Positions 30,316 to 38,498 of a DNA stretch of 38,833 nt are shown piece by piece. The number at the start of each line of letters is the position of its first letter. Position 1 is the first letter of the stretch. Under the pieces are notes generated by a model. The model was not told the origin of the DNA. It worked only from the letters and a program-made list of their open reading frames with translations, and made no database searches. The DNA is from an uncultured Burkholderiales bacterium (GTDB taxonomy: Bacteria > Pseudomonadota > Gammaproteobacteria > Burkholderiales > Burkholderiaceae_E), in assembly GCA_903903975.1 (NCBI GenBank), contig CAIVAS010000065.1:1-38833 (forward strand). Direction: 5' to 3'. The position numbers were made by a program, and so were the translations under genes.

Positions 30316-30344
30316 TTGAGTGCGATGGTGAGCCGGCCTATAGT
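30316..30344 (+). promoter_or_regulatory. Candidate sigma-70 promoter for the DUF465 gene and helicase
   Basis: TTGAGT (30316-30321), a 17-base spacer, and TATAGT (30339-30344) match the consensus at 4/6 and 5/6 positions. It stands about 55 bases before the small DUF465 gene in the 178-base gap after the lipoprotein gene. Confidence 0.5.
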
Positions 30345-30399
30345 CGTGGGCTTGGCGCGAAGCCGCCGATGACCCCGTACTGCTGATTCACATTTGACG

Positions 30400-30600
30400 A
30401 TGCAAGATGTTCAGCCCCTCCATGACCGGATCGTCGAGCTCCAGATCGAGCATCGCGATCTCGACCTGAGTCTGCTTGCCTTGCAGTCAAGCAAGCCGCT
30501 GGACGAGCTGACAATTCGCAGGCTGAAAAAGCGCAAGCTGGCGGTCAAGGATGCCATCATGCATTTGCAGCGACAGATGGTTCCGGATACGCCTGCATGA
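30400..30600 (+). CDS. DUF465 / YdcH family small protein
   Basis: A 66-residue basic helical protein. The sequence HDRIVELQIEHRDLDLSLL followed by DELTIRRLKKRKLAVKDAIMHLQ is the typical DUF465 pattern: two helices, with the second ending in a Lys/Arg-rich LKKxKLxLKDxI motif. The family is widespread in Proteobacteria with no firm function. ATG 30400 is chosen; an in-frame TTG two codons upstream is possible. It ends 10 bases before the helicase start, so the two are probably co-transcribed. Confidence 0.85.
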   Translation: MQDVQPLHDRIVELQIEHRDLDLSLLALQSSKPLDELTIRRLKKRKLAVKDAIMHLQRQMVPDTPA

Positions 30601-30610
30601 GTCGTCCCGG

Positions 30611-32695
30611 GTGAGCGAAGAGCGGCCGCAGGCCGATTCGAGCGCAGCAGTGCTGTCGCAAGCCACGATCGAGGCTTTGGCTGCGCAAGGGGCGCTCGCG
30701 CGAGCCATGCCTGCCTTCAAAGCGCGTGAGGGCCAGCAGACCCTGGCTGCGAGTGTCGCGCTGGCCATCGCCGATCGCAGCAGTCTGGTTGCCGAAGCCG
30801 GCACCGGCACCGGCAAGACCTTCGCCTATCTCGTGCCGCTGCTGCTGTCGGGCGCCCGGGCCATGGTCTCGACCGGAACCCGTCCGCTGCAGGACCAGCT
30901 CTTTCATCGCGACTTGCCTGCCGTCAGGGCGGCGCTCGGTCTGGGAACCCGAATCGCTTTGCTCAAGGGGCGAGCGAACTATGTCTGTCACCATCACCTC
31001 GATCAGCAACTGGCCGACGGACGCTTTGCCGATCCGCAGATGCCCGGCAAATTGCGCAAGATCAAGCAGTTCGCCCAGATCAGTCTGAGTGGTGATCGCG
31101 CCGACTGCACCGCGCTTGCCGAGGATGATCCGGTCTGGATGCATGCCACCTCGACTCGCGACAACTGTCTCGGGCAGGAATGCCCGGAATTCAAGCGCTG
31201 CTTCGTGTTTCAGGCCAGGCGCGAAGCCATGGCCGCCGACGTGGTGGTGGTCAATCATCATCTTTTCTGCGCCGATCTCGCGCTGCGCGAATCGTCGATG
31301 GCCGAATTGCTGCCGACGGTCGACGCAGTGATTTTCGATGAGGCGCACCAGCTGCCGGAGGCCGCGACCGAATTTTTCGGCGAATCGGTGTCGACCCGCC
31401 AGTTGCAGGACCTGGTTCGCGACCTGACCCGCGCAGGCCTCATGGAGGCGCGTGACGCGGCTGACTGGCGTTCAGTCGCCGGGCGCCTCGAGCAATCGAG
31501 TCGCGATTTGCGTCTGGTGCTCGAAGGCAACGAGTCAGGGGCAGCAGGTGGGCGCGGTTTTGGCGCCGGGGCGCCGGTGTCAGGCCGCGCCCAGTTATCC
31601 CGGCGCTTGAGTCTTGCCCAGCTCAAGTCCTTCGCAGATCTTCCCGATACGCTCGATGCGCTGTCGAGCGATCTGGTGTCGATCTCGGCAATCATCGCCA
31701 ACAATGCCGGTCGTGGGCTCGAACTCGACCGTTGCGGTTTGCGAGCGACCGAGTTGCTCGAGCGGGTCTCCCGCTGGTCGGCGGTGCTGACCGAAGACGG
31801 GCAGGACATTGAGGCCGATTCGGGTGAGGATCCGGCGATCGTCTGGGCCGAAGCGAGCGGCCCCCATGCCACACTCAGACGTACGCCGCTGTCGGTGGCT
31901 GCAGCCTTCGGACGTCATCGATCAGGCCCGGCGCGCGCCTGGGTCTTCGTATCGGCGACTTTGTCGGTCGGTGACGATTTCAGTCATTTCACCGAGGCGC
32001 TCGGATTGTCGGATGCGCGTTGTGAGCGCTTTGCCAGTCCTTTCGACTTCGCCACGCAAGCCGCGCTCTGGATACCCCGCGGCATCGGCGAGGCCTCGAC
32101 GCCAGGCTTTTCTCAGCGCGTGGCGCAGTTCGTGTGGCCGCTGATTGTTGCCAACCGAGGTCGTGCCTTCGTGCTTTGCACCAGCTTGCGGGCAGTACGC
32201 GATATTGCACAGGCCTTGCGCGCGCTTGACGCCACGGACAATGCCGGCATGCAGTGGCTGGTCCAGGGGGAGGCGGCAAGGGCCTCGCTGCTCGAGCGGT
32301 TTCGCTCTGCCAGCGCCGGTGTGCTGGTGGGAAGCGCGAGTTTCTGGGAGGGTGTTGACGTCATGGGGGATGCGCTGTCCCTGGTCGTGATCGACAAGCT
32401 GCCCTTTGCACCCCCCGACGATCCGGTCATCAAGGCGCGCGGCGAAGCGCTGCGCCGATCGGGTCGGGATCCTTTTTCGCATGATCAGCTGCCGGCTGCG
32501 GCGCAGGCGCTGAAGCAGGGCGCCGGTCGACTGATTCGCTCCGAGTCGGATCGGGGCGTGCTGGTGATCTGCGACGAGCGCCTGATCACGCGCGGCTATG
32601 GACGGCGTCTGATTGCGAGTCTGCCGCCGTTTCGGCGTGTCGAGCGCTGGGAGGATGCCCTGCCGTTCCTGCCTCAGTCCCAGGGACGCGGCTGA
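30611..32695 (+). CDS. ATP-dependent DNA helicase, DinG/YoaA family
   Basis: A 694-residue superfamily 2 iron-sulfur helicase. Walker A AGTGTGKT lies at residues 63-70 and the DEAH box is in VIFDEAHQLPE. Between them are the Cys of the [4Fe-4S] domain in NYVCHHHLD, RADCTALA and NCLGQECPEFKRC. The C-terminal motor domain has GSASFWEGVDVMGDALSLVVIDKLPF and QGAGRLIRSESDRG (motif VI). YoaA/DinG enzymes unwind 5'-3' and help resolve R-loops, stalled forks or damaged ends. It is closer in style to YoaA than to E. coli DinG. GTG 30611 is taken as the start because the open frame before it overlaps the DUF465 gene. It is convergent with bamD with a 17-base gap. Confidence 0.9.
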   Translation: MSEERPQADSSAAVLSQATIEALAAQGALARAMPAFKAREGQQTLAASVALAIADRSSLVAEAGTGTGKTFAYLVPLLLSGARAMVSTGTRPLQDQLFHRDLPAVRAALGLGTRIALLKGRANYVCHHHLDQQLADGRFADPQMPGKLRKIKQFAQISLSGDRADCTALAEDDPVWMHATSTRDNCLGQECPEFKRCFVFQARREAMAADVVVVNHHLFCADLALRESSMAELLPTVDAVIFDEAHQLPEAATEFFGESVSTRQLQDLVRDLTRAGLMEARDAADWRSVAGRLEQSSRDLRLVLEGNESGAAGGRGFGAGAPVSGRAQLSRRLSLAQLKSFADLPDTLDALSSDLVSISAIIANNAGRGLELDRCGLRATELLERVSRWSAVLTEDGQDIEADSGEDPAIVWAEASGPHATLRRTPLSVAAAFGRHRSGPARAWVFVSATLSVGDDFSHFTEALGLSDARCERFASPFDFATQAALWIPRGIGEASTPGFSQRVAQFVWPLIVANRGRAFVLCTSLRAVRDIAQALRALDATDNAGMQWLVQGEAARASLLERFRSASAGVLVGSASFWEGVDVMGDALSLVVIDKLPFAPPDDPVIKARGEALRRSGRDPFSHDQLPAAAQALKQGAGRLIRSESDRGVLVICDERLITRGYGRRLIASLPPFRRVERWEDALPFLPQSQGRG

Positions 32696-32712
32696 GTCAG
32701 CTGGCCGACGCC

Positions 32713-33537
32713 TTAGCGCCAGACCTCCCACCAGGAGCGGTCGTCGAGTTTCAGACCGGTTGCCAACAGCGGGGTCTTCGGGAAATTGAGCAGCAGCACC
32801 CGTTCGGCATCGGCACGCTGCTGGTCAAGCCCAAGCTGCTCGCTGCCTTTCATGACGATGAAAAGGGCTTCTTCGATGGCGGGTGCCCCCTGGTACTGGA
32901 GAATCACACCTTGCGCGCGATTGATCGCGGCCAGATAGGCGCCCCGGATGAAGTAGTAGCGGGCGATATGAACTTCGCTGCCGGCCATGGCATTGATGAG
33001 GTATTGCATGCGGGCCCGGGCGTCTTCGGTATAGATGCTGTTCGGGAAACGCACCACCACCTGCCGGAAAGCTTCGAAGGATTCGCGTGCGGCCTTCTGG
33101 TCCCGTTCCGACAGGTCCTGGCCGCCCAGACCACCGAGCAGGCTCAGGTCCTCATTGAAGTTGATCAGACCCTTCAGAAAAAACGCGTAATCGAGTTGGG
33201 CGCTCGTCGGATAGAGCCGGATAAATCGTTCGATGCTGACCAGCGCCTGGACGCGTTCGTTGTCGCGATACTGGCAGTAAGCGGTATCAAGTTGAGCCTG
33301 CTGGGACCAGACGCCAAAGGGATAGCGTGATTCGAGTTTGATGAGCAGCTTGATCGCTGCGGACCAACGACCCTCGGTCATATGCTCTTTCGCATCGGCG
33401 TAGATTTCGGCCGGGGTCATCTTCACGGTAGGATCGTACTCAGGGCCCGATCCGAAAATGCCGCAGCCGGCCAGCATGCCCAGCAAGGTCACTGCAGTGG
33501 CAATCCGCCGCCAATTCCAGCTTCGCGCTGTTGTCAT
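32713..33537 (-). CDS. bamD: Outer membrane protein assembly factor BamD (ComL)
   Basis: A 274-residue lipoprotein of the BAM complex, which inserts beta-barrel proteins into the outer membrane. The signal ends in the lipobox LAGC with Cys25. The mature part has tetratricopeptide-like helices: AEIYADAKEHMTEGRWSAAIKLLIKLESRYP, then AQLDTAYCQYRDNERVQALVSIERFIRLYP, and RARMQYLINAMAGSEVHIARYYFIRGAYLAAINRAQ. Start ATG 33537 sits 52 bases from the divergent rluD start, the conserved bamD/rluD arrangement of many Proteobacteria. Confidence 0.94.
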   Translation of the reverse strand: MTTARSWNWRRIATAVTLLGMLAGCGIFGSGPEYDPTVKMTPAEIYADAKEHMTEGRWSAAIKLLIKLESRYPFGVWSQQAQLDTAYCQYRDNERVQALVSIERFIRLYPTSAQLDYAFFLKGLINFNEDLSLLGGLGGQDLSERDQKAARESFEAFRQVVVRFPNSIYTEDARARMQYLINAMAGSEVHIARYYFIRGAYLAAINRAQGVILQYQGAPAIEEALFIVMKGSEQLGLDQQRADAERVLLLNFPKTPLLATGLKLDDRSWWEVWR

Positions 33538-33589
33538 TACTGCTCCATCAATGCATGACCGACAGGTCGATTATAGCCAAGGGGCCTGC

Positions 33590-34618
33590 GTGAGCGCCGA
33601 TCAGTTCGACCCCGCCGCCTCGGTGAACGCTTCCGATCCCGAATCGCTTCGCTTCGACGCGCTCGCCGGTGTCGGTCAGCGACTCGATCGTTTCCTGGCA
33701 TCGGTGCTTCCCGATGTCTCGCGCACCCGCATTCAGCGATGGATTGCGCTGGCTGCGGTCACGGTTGACGGTCAGGCAGTCTTGCCGCGGCGTCGACTGC
33801 GCGGCATCGAGACAATCGAGGTCTGGCCGATGCCCACCGAGGCCGAGCGGTCCTTCGAGCCCGACGATATCGCACTGAGCATCATTCATGAGGACGCTGA
33901 CCTGATGGTGATCGACAAGCCGGTCGGGCTGGTGGCACACCCCGCGCCCGGGCATTGGCGCGGCACGCTCATGAATGCATTGCTGCATGCACGACCCGAC
34001 TCGGCCAGGCTGCCGAGGGCCGGAATCATTCACCGGCTCGATAAGGACACCAGCGGGCTGCTGATGGTCGCGCGAAGCGAGCGAGCCTTCGAAAGTCTGA
34101 GCGCGGCAATGGCGGCTCGCACCGTGAGCCGTCGATATTTTGCGGTGGCTCAGGGTGTGCCGCCCGAGCGGCTGACCATCGAGGCTCCCATCGGTCGGGA
34201 TCCGCGCGACCGTCTCCGCATGGCGGTGGTATCCGCCGAGCGAGGCAAGGCGGCGACGACGCATGTCGAGCGGCTGTCGGTCGGCGATCGGGTTGCAGCG
34301 ATCGAGTGCCGCCTCGAGACTGGCCGCACCCATCAGATCAGGGTGCACCTGGCCAGCCGCGGTCATCCGCTGATCGGTGACAGCGTGTATGGCGGCAGTC
34401 CGCGCGGCGACTTCAACCGCCAGGCGCTGCATGCCTGGTGTCTCGAGTTGGATCATCCGGTGAGTGGCGATCGGCTGCAGATGCACAGTCCTTTGCCCGC
34501 CGACCTCCTGAGCCTGCTCGATGCACTGCAACTGGCGGTGCCGGTTCCGGCTCCGCCACCGGTCAGCGGCGGCCGACTTCCCAAACCCGCAGCACGCGCG
34601 ACGCGAGGAAAGCGATGA
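33590..34618 (+). CDS. rluD: 23S rRNA pseudouridine synthase RluD
   Basis: A 342-residue enzyme forming pseudouridines in helix 69 of 23S rRNA. An S4 RNA-binding domain (QRLDRFLASVLPDVSRTRIQRWI) is followed by the catalytic domain with HRLDKDTSGLLMVARS, which contains the catalytic Asp, and later CRLETGRTHQIRVHLASRGHPLIGD. A basic Pro-rich tail follows (about the last 30 residues). GTG 33590 has AGGGG about six bases upstream and is preferred; ATG 33551 would add 13 residues. The stop overlaps the next start as ATGA. Confidence 0.93.
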   Translation: MSADQFDPAASVNASDPESLRFDALAGVGQRLDRFLASVLPDVSRTRIQRWIALAAVTVDGQAVLPRRRLRGIETIEVWPMPTEAERSFEPDDIALSIIHEDADLMVIDKPVGLVAHPAPGHWRGTLMNALLHARPDSARLPRAGIIHRLDKDTSGLLMVARSERAFESLSAAMAARTVSRRYFAVAQGVPPERLTIEAPIGRDPRDRLRMAVVSAERGKAATTHVERLSVGDRVAAIECRLETGRTHQIRVHLASRGHPLIGDSVYGGSPRGDFNRQALHAWCLELDHPVSGDRLQMHSPLPADLLSLLDALQLAVPVPAPPPVSGGRLPKPAARATRGKR

Positions 34619-35421
34619 CGAATAAGCCCGCCAACTCAGGGCTCGCACAGCTGCCCGGTATTGCGCCCGATTGGGCGGTGTCTGACCGTGTTGGCGCCTT
34701 TGTCACCATCCGGACCGGAGGCGTCAGTGCGGGCGAATTCGGCGCGGTCGATGGCCGTCCGATCGGCCTTAACCTTGGCGAGCATGTCGGCGACGACCCG
34801 GTTGCGGTCCGGGAGAACCGCGCCCGCCTGCAGGCTGCGCTGCCAGGGCCGATCTGCTGGTTGCAGCAGGTTCACGGCATTACGGTGCATCACGCCGACA
34901 CCGCAGTGTCTGGCGAGGTCAAGGTGCCGATCGCGGATGCGGCCATCACCATGCGGGCAGGACAGGTGCTCGCGATCATGACGGCTGATTGCCTGCCGCT
35001 TCTGCTCGCCGATGTGCAGGGCCGAATCGTCGGCGCGGTGCATGCCGGCTGGCGAGGGCTCGCGGCGGGCGTCATCGAGGCGACGGTCGATGCGATGCGG
35101 GCCCGCCTCGGTGAAGACGCCGAGCTCGCTTGCTGGCTGGGACCCGCCATCGGTCCGGCATCATTCGAGGTCGGCCAGGACGTGATGGAGGCCTTTTGTG
35201 ATCAGGATGCCCGGGTATCGTCGGCATTTGTGCCGGGTCCCATCGAGGGAAAATACTGGGGCAATCTCTACGCACTCGCCAGGCTCAGGCTCGCCTCGCG
35301 CGGCGTGACCCGCGCGGGTGGCGGCGATCTGTGTACCGTGCGTGATCAGGCGCGCTTTTATTCGCATCGGCGCGATCGGCGCACCGGGCGCATGGCCTCA
35401 CTCGTCTGGCTGCTCGCGTGA
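34615..35421 (+). CDS. pgeF: Peptidoglycan editing factor PgeF (YfiH, laccase-domain)
   Basis: A 268-residue protein of the YfiH/multi-copper polyphenol oxidoreductase-like family, thought to remove wrongly incorporated amino acids from peptidoglycan precursors. Conserved metal and active-site elements are visible: CWLQQVHG (His), MTADCLPLLLAD (Cys), VHAGWRGLAAGV (His) and the late segment CTVRDQARFYSHRRDRRTGRMASLV. The start ATG 34615 overlaps the rluD stop as ATGA with GAGGAA just upstream, so the pair is translationally coupled; rluD-pgeF pairing is common. Its last 24 bases overlap the convergent small membrane protein gene. Confidence 0.92.
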   Translation: MTNKPANSGLAQLPGIAPDWAVSDRVGAFVTIRTGGVSAGEFGAVDGRPIGLNLGEHVGDDPVAVRENRARLQAALPGPICWLQQVHGITVHHADTAVSGEVKVPIADAAITMRAGQVLAIMTADCLPLLLADVQGRIVGAVHAGWRGLAAGVIEATVDAMRARLGEDAELACWLGPAIGPASFEVGQDVMEAFCDQDARVSSAFVPGPIEGKYWGNLYALARLRLASRGVTRAGGGDLCTVRDQARFYSHRRDRRTGRMASLVWLLA

Positions 35422-35688
35422 ACGCTGGCGGCGTCGCCGTTCAGGCGTGCCCATCAGCCAGAGAAAGAGTGCCAGGGGTGCGAGGCCATACAGCACGAGG
35501 GTGACGATGCCCGCGACTAAGGAGCTTTCGGTCAGCGACATCAGGACAACAACATAAAGCCACGCGATTGCAACGATATACACGGCAAAGGCACCGATCT
35601 GATTGGACAAGCCGATTGGCGAACTGCAAGATGCGATGACGCTGGCGCAGTGATCATCGCATTGCTGGCCGCTCTCAGGGGAGAACAT
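35398..35688 (-). CDS. Small inner-membrane protein of unknown function
   Basis: Up to 96 residues. Two hydrophobic segments, FAVYIVAIAWLYVVVLMSLTE and VAGIVTLVLYGLAPLALFLWLMG, are followed by a basic tail (TPERRRRQRSREQPDE), so both ends are probably cytoplasmic. Short proteins of this form are common hypothetical genes in Burkholderiales. The start is unsure: ATG 35688 gives 96 residues but has no ribosome-binding site and overlaps the phaC start. TTG 35610 gives 70 residues and would leave room for a phaC promoter. The open frame upstream of 35688 is only the mirror of the phaC Ala/Lys-rich tail and is excluded. It is convergent with pgeF. Confidence 0.65.
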   Translation of the reverse strand: MFSPESGQQCDDHCASVIASCSSPIGLSNQIGAFAVYIVAIAWLYVVVLMSLTESSLVAGIVTLVLYGLAPLALFLWLMGTPERRRRQRSREQPDE

Positions 35689-37684
35689 GGCAGTTTCGAC
35701 CAAATCACGCACCACGGCGGCAAAAGCAGGCAAGGCGTCCAAGGTATCAGCTTCGGCCGCCAAAGCTGCAACAGCGTCCACAAGGACCGTGCTCAATATT
35801 GCTGCAAAGGCGCGCGCGAGCAAGGCAGGAACGAATGCCGGTGCGAAAGTGGCAGGCAAGGCTGCTGCGAAAAAGGCCGCTGCGAAAAAGATGCCCGCCC
35901 GCAAGGCGGCCTCGGTCATCAAGCCCGCTGCGGGTGTTGCCTCAGCCGTTTCAAAGCAGGCGACTTCGGCACATGCTCAGGCGTCATCGTCGGCTCGGCC
36001 TCGGCCTGCGCAGACTGCACCGATCTCACCGACCAGCCCGATCCAGGACCTGGCTGCCGCAGTCGCTGCAGGCATGCCGTCCTGGCACATCGATCCGTCG
36101 CGGCTGATGTCGATGCAGGCCGATTACGGCGCGAAGCTGCAAAAACTCTGGACTGATTTTGTGTCGCCCGAGCTCGCTGCGCCGGCGCTGTCAGACAAGC
36201 GCTTCGCTGCACCCGCCTGGACCGAGCAGCGTCCCTTCGCCTGGAACGCCGCGCTGTACCTGCTCAATGCCGATTTCATGCGGCATATGGCCGATGCGGT
36301 TGATGCCGATCCGCTTACGCGCGATCGCATCCGATTCTTGACCCAGCAGTGGGTCGATGCGATGTCCCCGGCGAATTTCCTTACGACCAATCCCGACGCG
36401 CAAAAGAAGATGATCGAGACCCAGGGCGAGAGCCTGCGCAAGGGGCTCGAGAACATGATGGCCGATGTCAGTCGAGGTCATATTTCGATCACCGACGAAT
36501 CGGCTTTTCAGGTTGGCGTCAATGTCGGGCTGTCCAAGGGCGCGGTGGTCTTTCGCAATGATGTGATCGAGCTGATCCAGTATTCACCCTCGACGCCCAA
36601 TGTCGGCGCACGACCGCTGCTGCTGGTTCCGCCCTTCATCAACAAGTACTACATCCTCGATCTGCAGCCTGACAACTCGCTGGTGGCTCATGCCGTCGGC
36701 CAGGGTCATACGGTGTTTCTGGTGTCCTGGATCAATGCGCAGCCCGAGCATGCGGCGCTGACCTGGGATGACTATGTGCAGCGAGGCGTCATCGATGCGA
36801 TCGGGGCGGCGCGTGCCATCGGCAAGCACGACACGATCAATGCACTGGGCTTTTGCGTCGGCGGCACGATCCTGGCCACCGCGCTTGCGGTAATGGCGGC
36901 GCGCGGCGAGCGCCCGGTGGCGTCACTGACCCTGATGACCACACTGCTCGACTTCGAGCTGCCGGGGTCGATCGGTGTCTTTGTCGACCAGGCTCAGGTC
37001 GCCTGGCGGGAACAGACCATTGGCGAGCGCGGGATCATGAGTGCTCAGGACCTTGGCACGACGTTCTCGTTCCTGCGACCTAACGACCTCGTCTGGAACT
37101 ACGTGGTCTCGAATTATCTGAAAGGCGAGTCGCCGCCGGCTTTCGATCTGCTCTTCTGGAATGCCGATGGCACCAATCTGCCCGGCCCGCTCTATGTCTG
37201 GTATCTGCGCCACATGTATCTGCAGAACGAACTGCGCGTGCCAGGTGCGTTGACCTGCCTGGGTGAAAAAGTCGATTTGAGTCTGATTGATGTGCCGACC
37301 TATATTTTTGGCGCCCGCGAAGATCACATCGTGCTCTGGCAGGGGGCCTTTGCTTCCACGCGACTGATGTCAAACGATGTGCGTTTCGTTCTGGGTGCAA
37401 GTGGCCATATCGCAGGCTCCATCAACTCGGCGATTCGCAATCGCCGCAGCTACTGGGCCGATGGCTCTCGTCAGGCAGACTCGGCCGAAAAATGGCTGGC
37501 CTCGGCTAACGAACACCCGGGCAGCTGGTGGATCGACTGGTCGACATGGCTGGAGGCGTTCAAGGGGGGCTCGAGGCGTGCGCCGACGCAGTTGGGCGAT
37601 GCGGCTCACCCACCGATTGAAGCGGCGCCCGGGCAGTATGTGAAGGTCAAGGCTGGCAATCCGTCGAGTTTGCCGGGCATCTGA
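35687..37684 (+). CDS. phaC: Class I poly(3-hydroxyalkanoate) synthase with Ala/Lys-rich N-terminal tail
   Basis: A 665-residue enzyme polymerising (R)-3-hydroxyacyl-CoA into PHA at the granule surface. The lipase-like box GFCVGG carries the nucleophile Cys390; Asp546 (GAREDH) and His574 (GASGHIAG) complete the triad. The spacing is nearly that of the Cupriavidus enzyme (C319, D480, H508). The protein is about 75 residues longer than that 589-residue homologue. The extra length is an N-terminal stretch (residues 2 to about 110) dominated by Ala, Lys, Ser and Thr with repeats such as AGKAAAKKAAAKK, like histone H1-type tails. The start ATG 35687 has a strong AGGGGAG just upstream, so the tail is probably translated. 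phaB follows after 48 bases. Confidence 0.94.
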   Translation: MAVSTKSRTTAAKAGKASKVSASAAKAATASTRTVLNIAAKARASKAGTNAGAKVAGKAAAKKAAAKKMPARKAASVIKPAAGVASAVSKQATSAHAQASSSARPRPAQTAPISPTSPIQDLAAAVAAGMPSWHIDPSRLMSMQADYGAKLQKLWTDFVSPELAAPALSDKRFAAPAWTEQRPFAWNAALYLLNADFMRHMADAVDADPLTRDRIRFLTQQWVDAMSPANFLTTNPDAQKKMIETQGESLRKGLENMMADVSRGHISITDESAFQVGVNVGLSKGAVVFRNDVIELIQYSPSTPNVGARPLLLVPPFINKYYILDLQPDNSLVAHAVGQGHTVFLVSWINAQPEHAALTWDDYVQRGVIDAIGAARAIGKHDTINALGFCVGGTILATALAVMAARGERPVASLTLMTTLLDFELPGSIGVFVDQAQVAWREQTIGERGIMSAQDLGTTFSFLRPNDLVWNYVVSNYLKGESPPAFDLLFWNADGTNLPGPLYVWYLRHMYLQNELRVPGALTCLGEKVDLSLIDVPTYIFGAREDHIVLWQGAFASTRLMSNDVRFVLGASGHIAGSINSAIRNRRSYWADGSRQADSAEKWLASANEHPGSWWIDWSTWLEAFKGGSRRAPTQLGDAAHPPIEAAPGQYVKVKAGNPSSLPGI

Positions 37685-37732
37685 GATTTCTCAACACACA
37701 ATAATCATGCCTGCGGGCAGAGGAGACAGAAA

Positions 37733-38467
37733 ATGAGCAAACTGGCGTATGTAACGGGTGGAATGGGTGGAATCGGAACAGCCATCTGCCGTCGATTTCA
37801 TGACATGGGGTACACCGTGATTGCCGGTTGTGGTCCGACTCGCGACTTCGACAAATGGCTGACCCAGCAGAAGTCCGAGGGCTATCACTTCCACGCGTCG
37901 GTCGGAAATGTCTCCGACTGGGAATCGACCGTTGCCGCCTTCACCAAGGTCAAGGCCGAGCATGGCAATCCTGACATTCTCGTCAATAACGCCGGCATTA
38001 CCCGCGACGGCGTCTTCCGCAAGATGTCGCTCGATGACTGGAAGTCGGTCATCGACACCAACCTCAACAGCCTGTTCTGTGTGACCAAGCAGGTGATCGA
38101 CGGCATGCTTGATCAAGGCTTCGGTCGGATCATCAACATCTCATCGATCAATGGCCAGAAAGGGCAGTTTGGCCAGACCAACTACACGGCAGCCAAGGCC
38201 GGCATGCATGGCTTCACGATGGCTCTGGCCCAGGAAGTCGCCAGCAAAGGCGTGACGGTCAACACCGTCTCGCCTGGCTATATCGCGACCGACATGGTCA
38301 TGGCGGTGCGTGAAGACGTGCGTGAAAAGATTATTCAGAGCATCCCGGTCAAGCGGCTCGGTCGCGCCGAGGAGATTGCCTCGATGTGCGGCTGGCTGAG
38401 CACGGACGATGCAGGTTTTTCCACCGGGGCAGACTTTACGTGTAACGGCGGACTTCATATGGGATGA
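37733..38467 (+). CDS. phaB: Acetoacetyl-CoA reductase (NADPH)
   Basis: A 244-residue short-chain dehydrogenase that reduces acetoacetyl-CoA to (R)-3-hydroxybutyryl-CoA for PhaC. It has the nucleotide motif VTGGMGGIGTAICRRF, the NNAG strand (LVNNAGITRDGVF), the catalytic Ser in INISSINGQKGQFGQ and the Tyr-x-x-x-Lys in NYTAAKAG, followed by VNTVSPGYIATDMV. The close match of GQKGQFGQTNY and GYIATDMV to PhaB distinguishes it from FabG. GAGGAGA lies about seven bases before ATG 37733. Normally phaA (thiolase) would lie between phaC and phaB; here there are only 48 non-coding bases. Confidence 0.94.
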   Translation: MSKLAYVTGGMGGIGTAICRRFHDMGYTVIAGCGPTRDFDKWLTQQKSEGYHFHASVGNVSDWESTVAAFTKVKAEHGNPDILVNNAGITRDGVFRKMSLDDWKSVIDTNLNSLFCVTKQVIDGMLDQGFGRIINISSINGQKGQFGQTNYTAAKAGMHGFTMALAQEVASKGVTVNTVSPGYIATDMVMAVREDVREKIIQSIPVKRLGRAEEIASMCGWLSTDDAGFSTGADFTCNGGLHMG

Positions 38468-38498
38468 TGCGCGGGACAACCGAACCCGGAGACGCTGG

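Noticed and set aside
35689-35922. N-terminal extension of the small membrane protein on the minus strand
   Set aside because: Its Ala/Phe-rich translation is just the complement of the phaC Ala/Lys tail.
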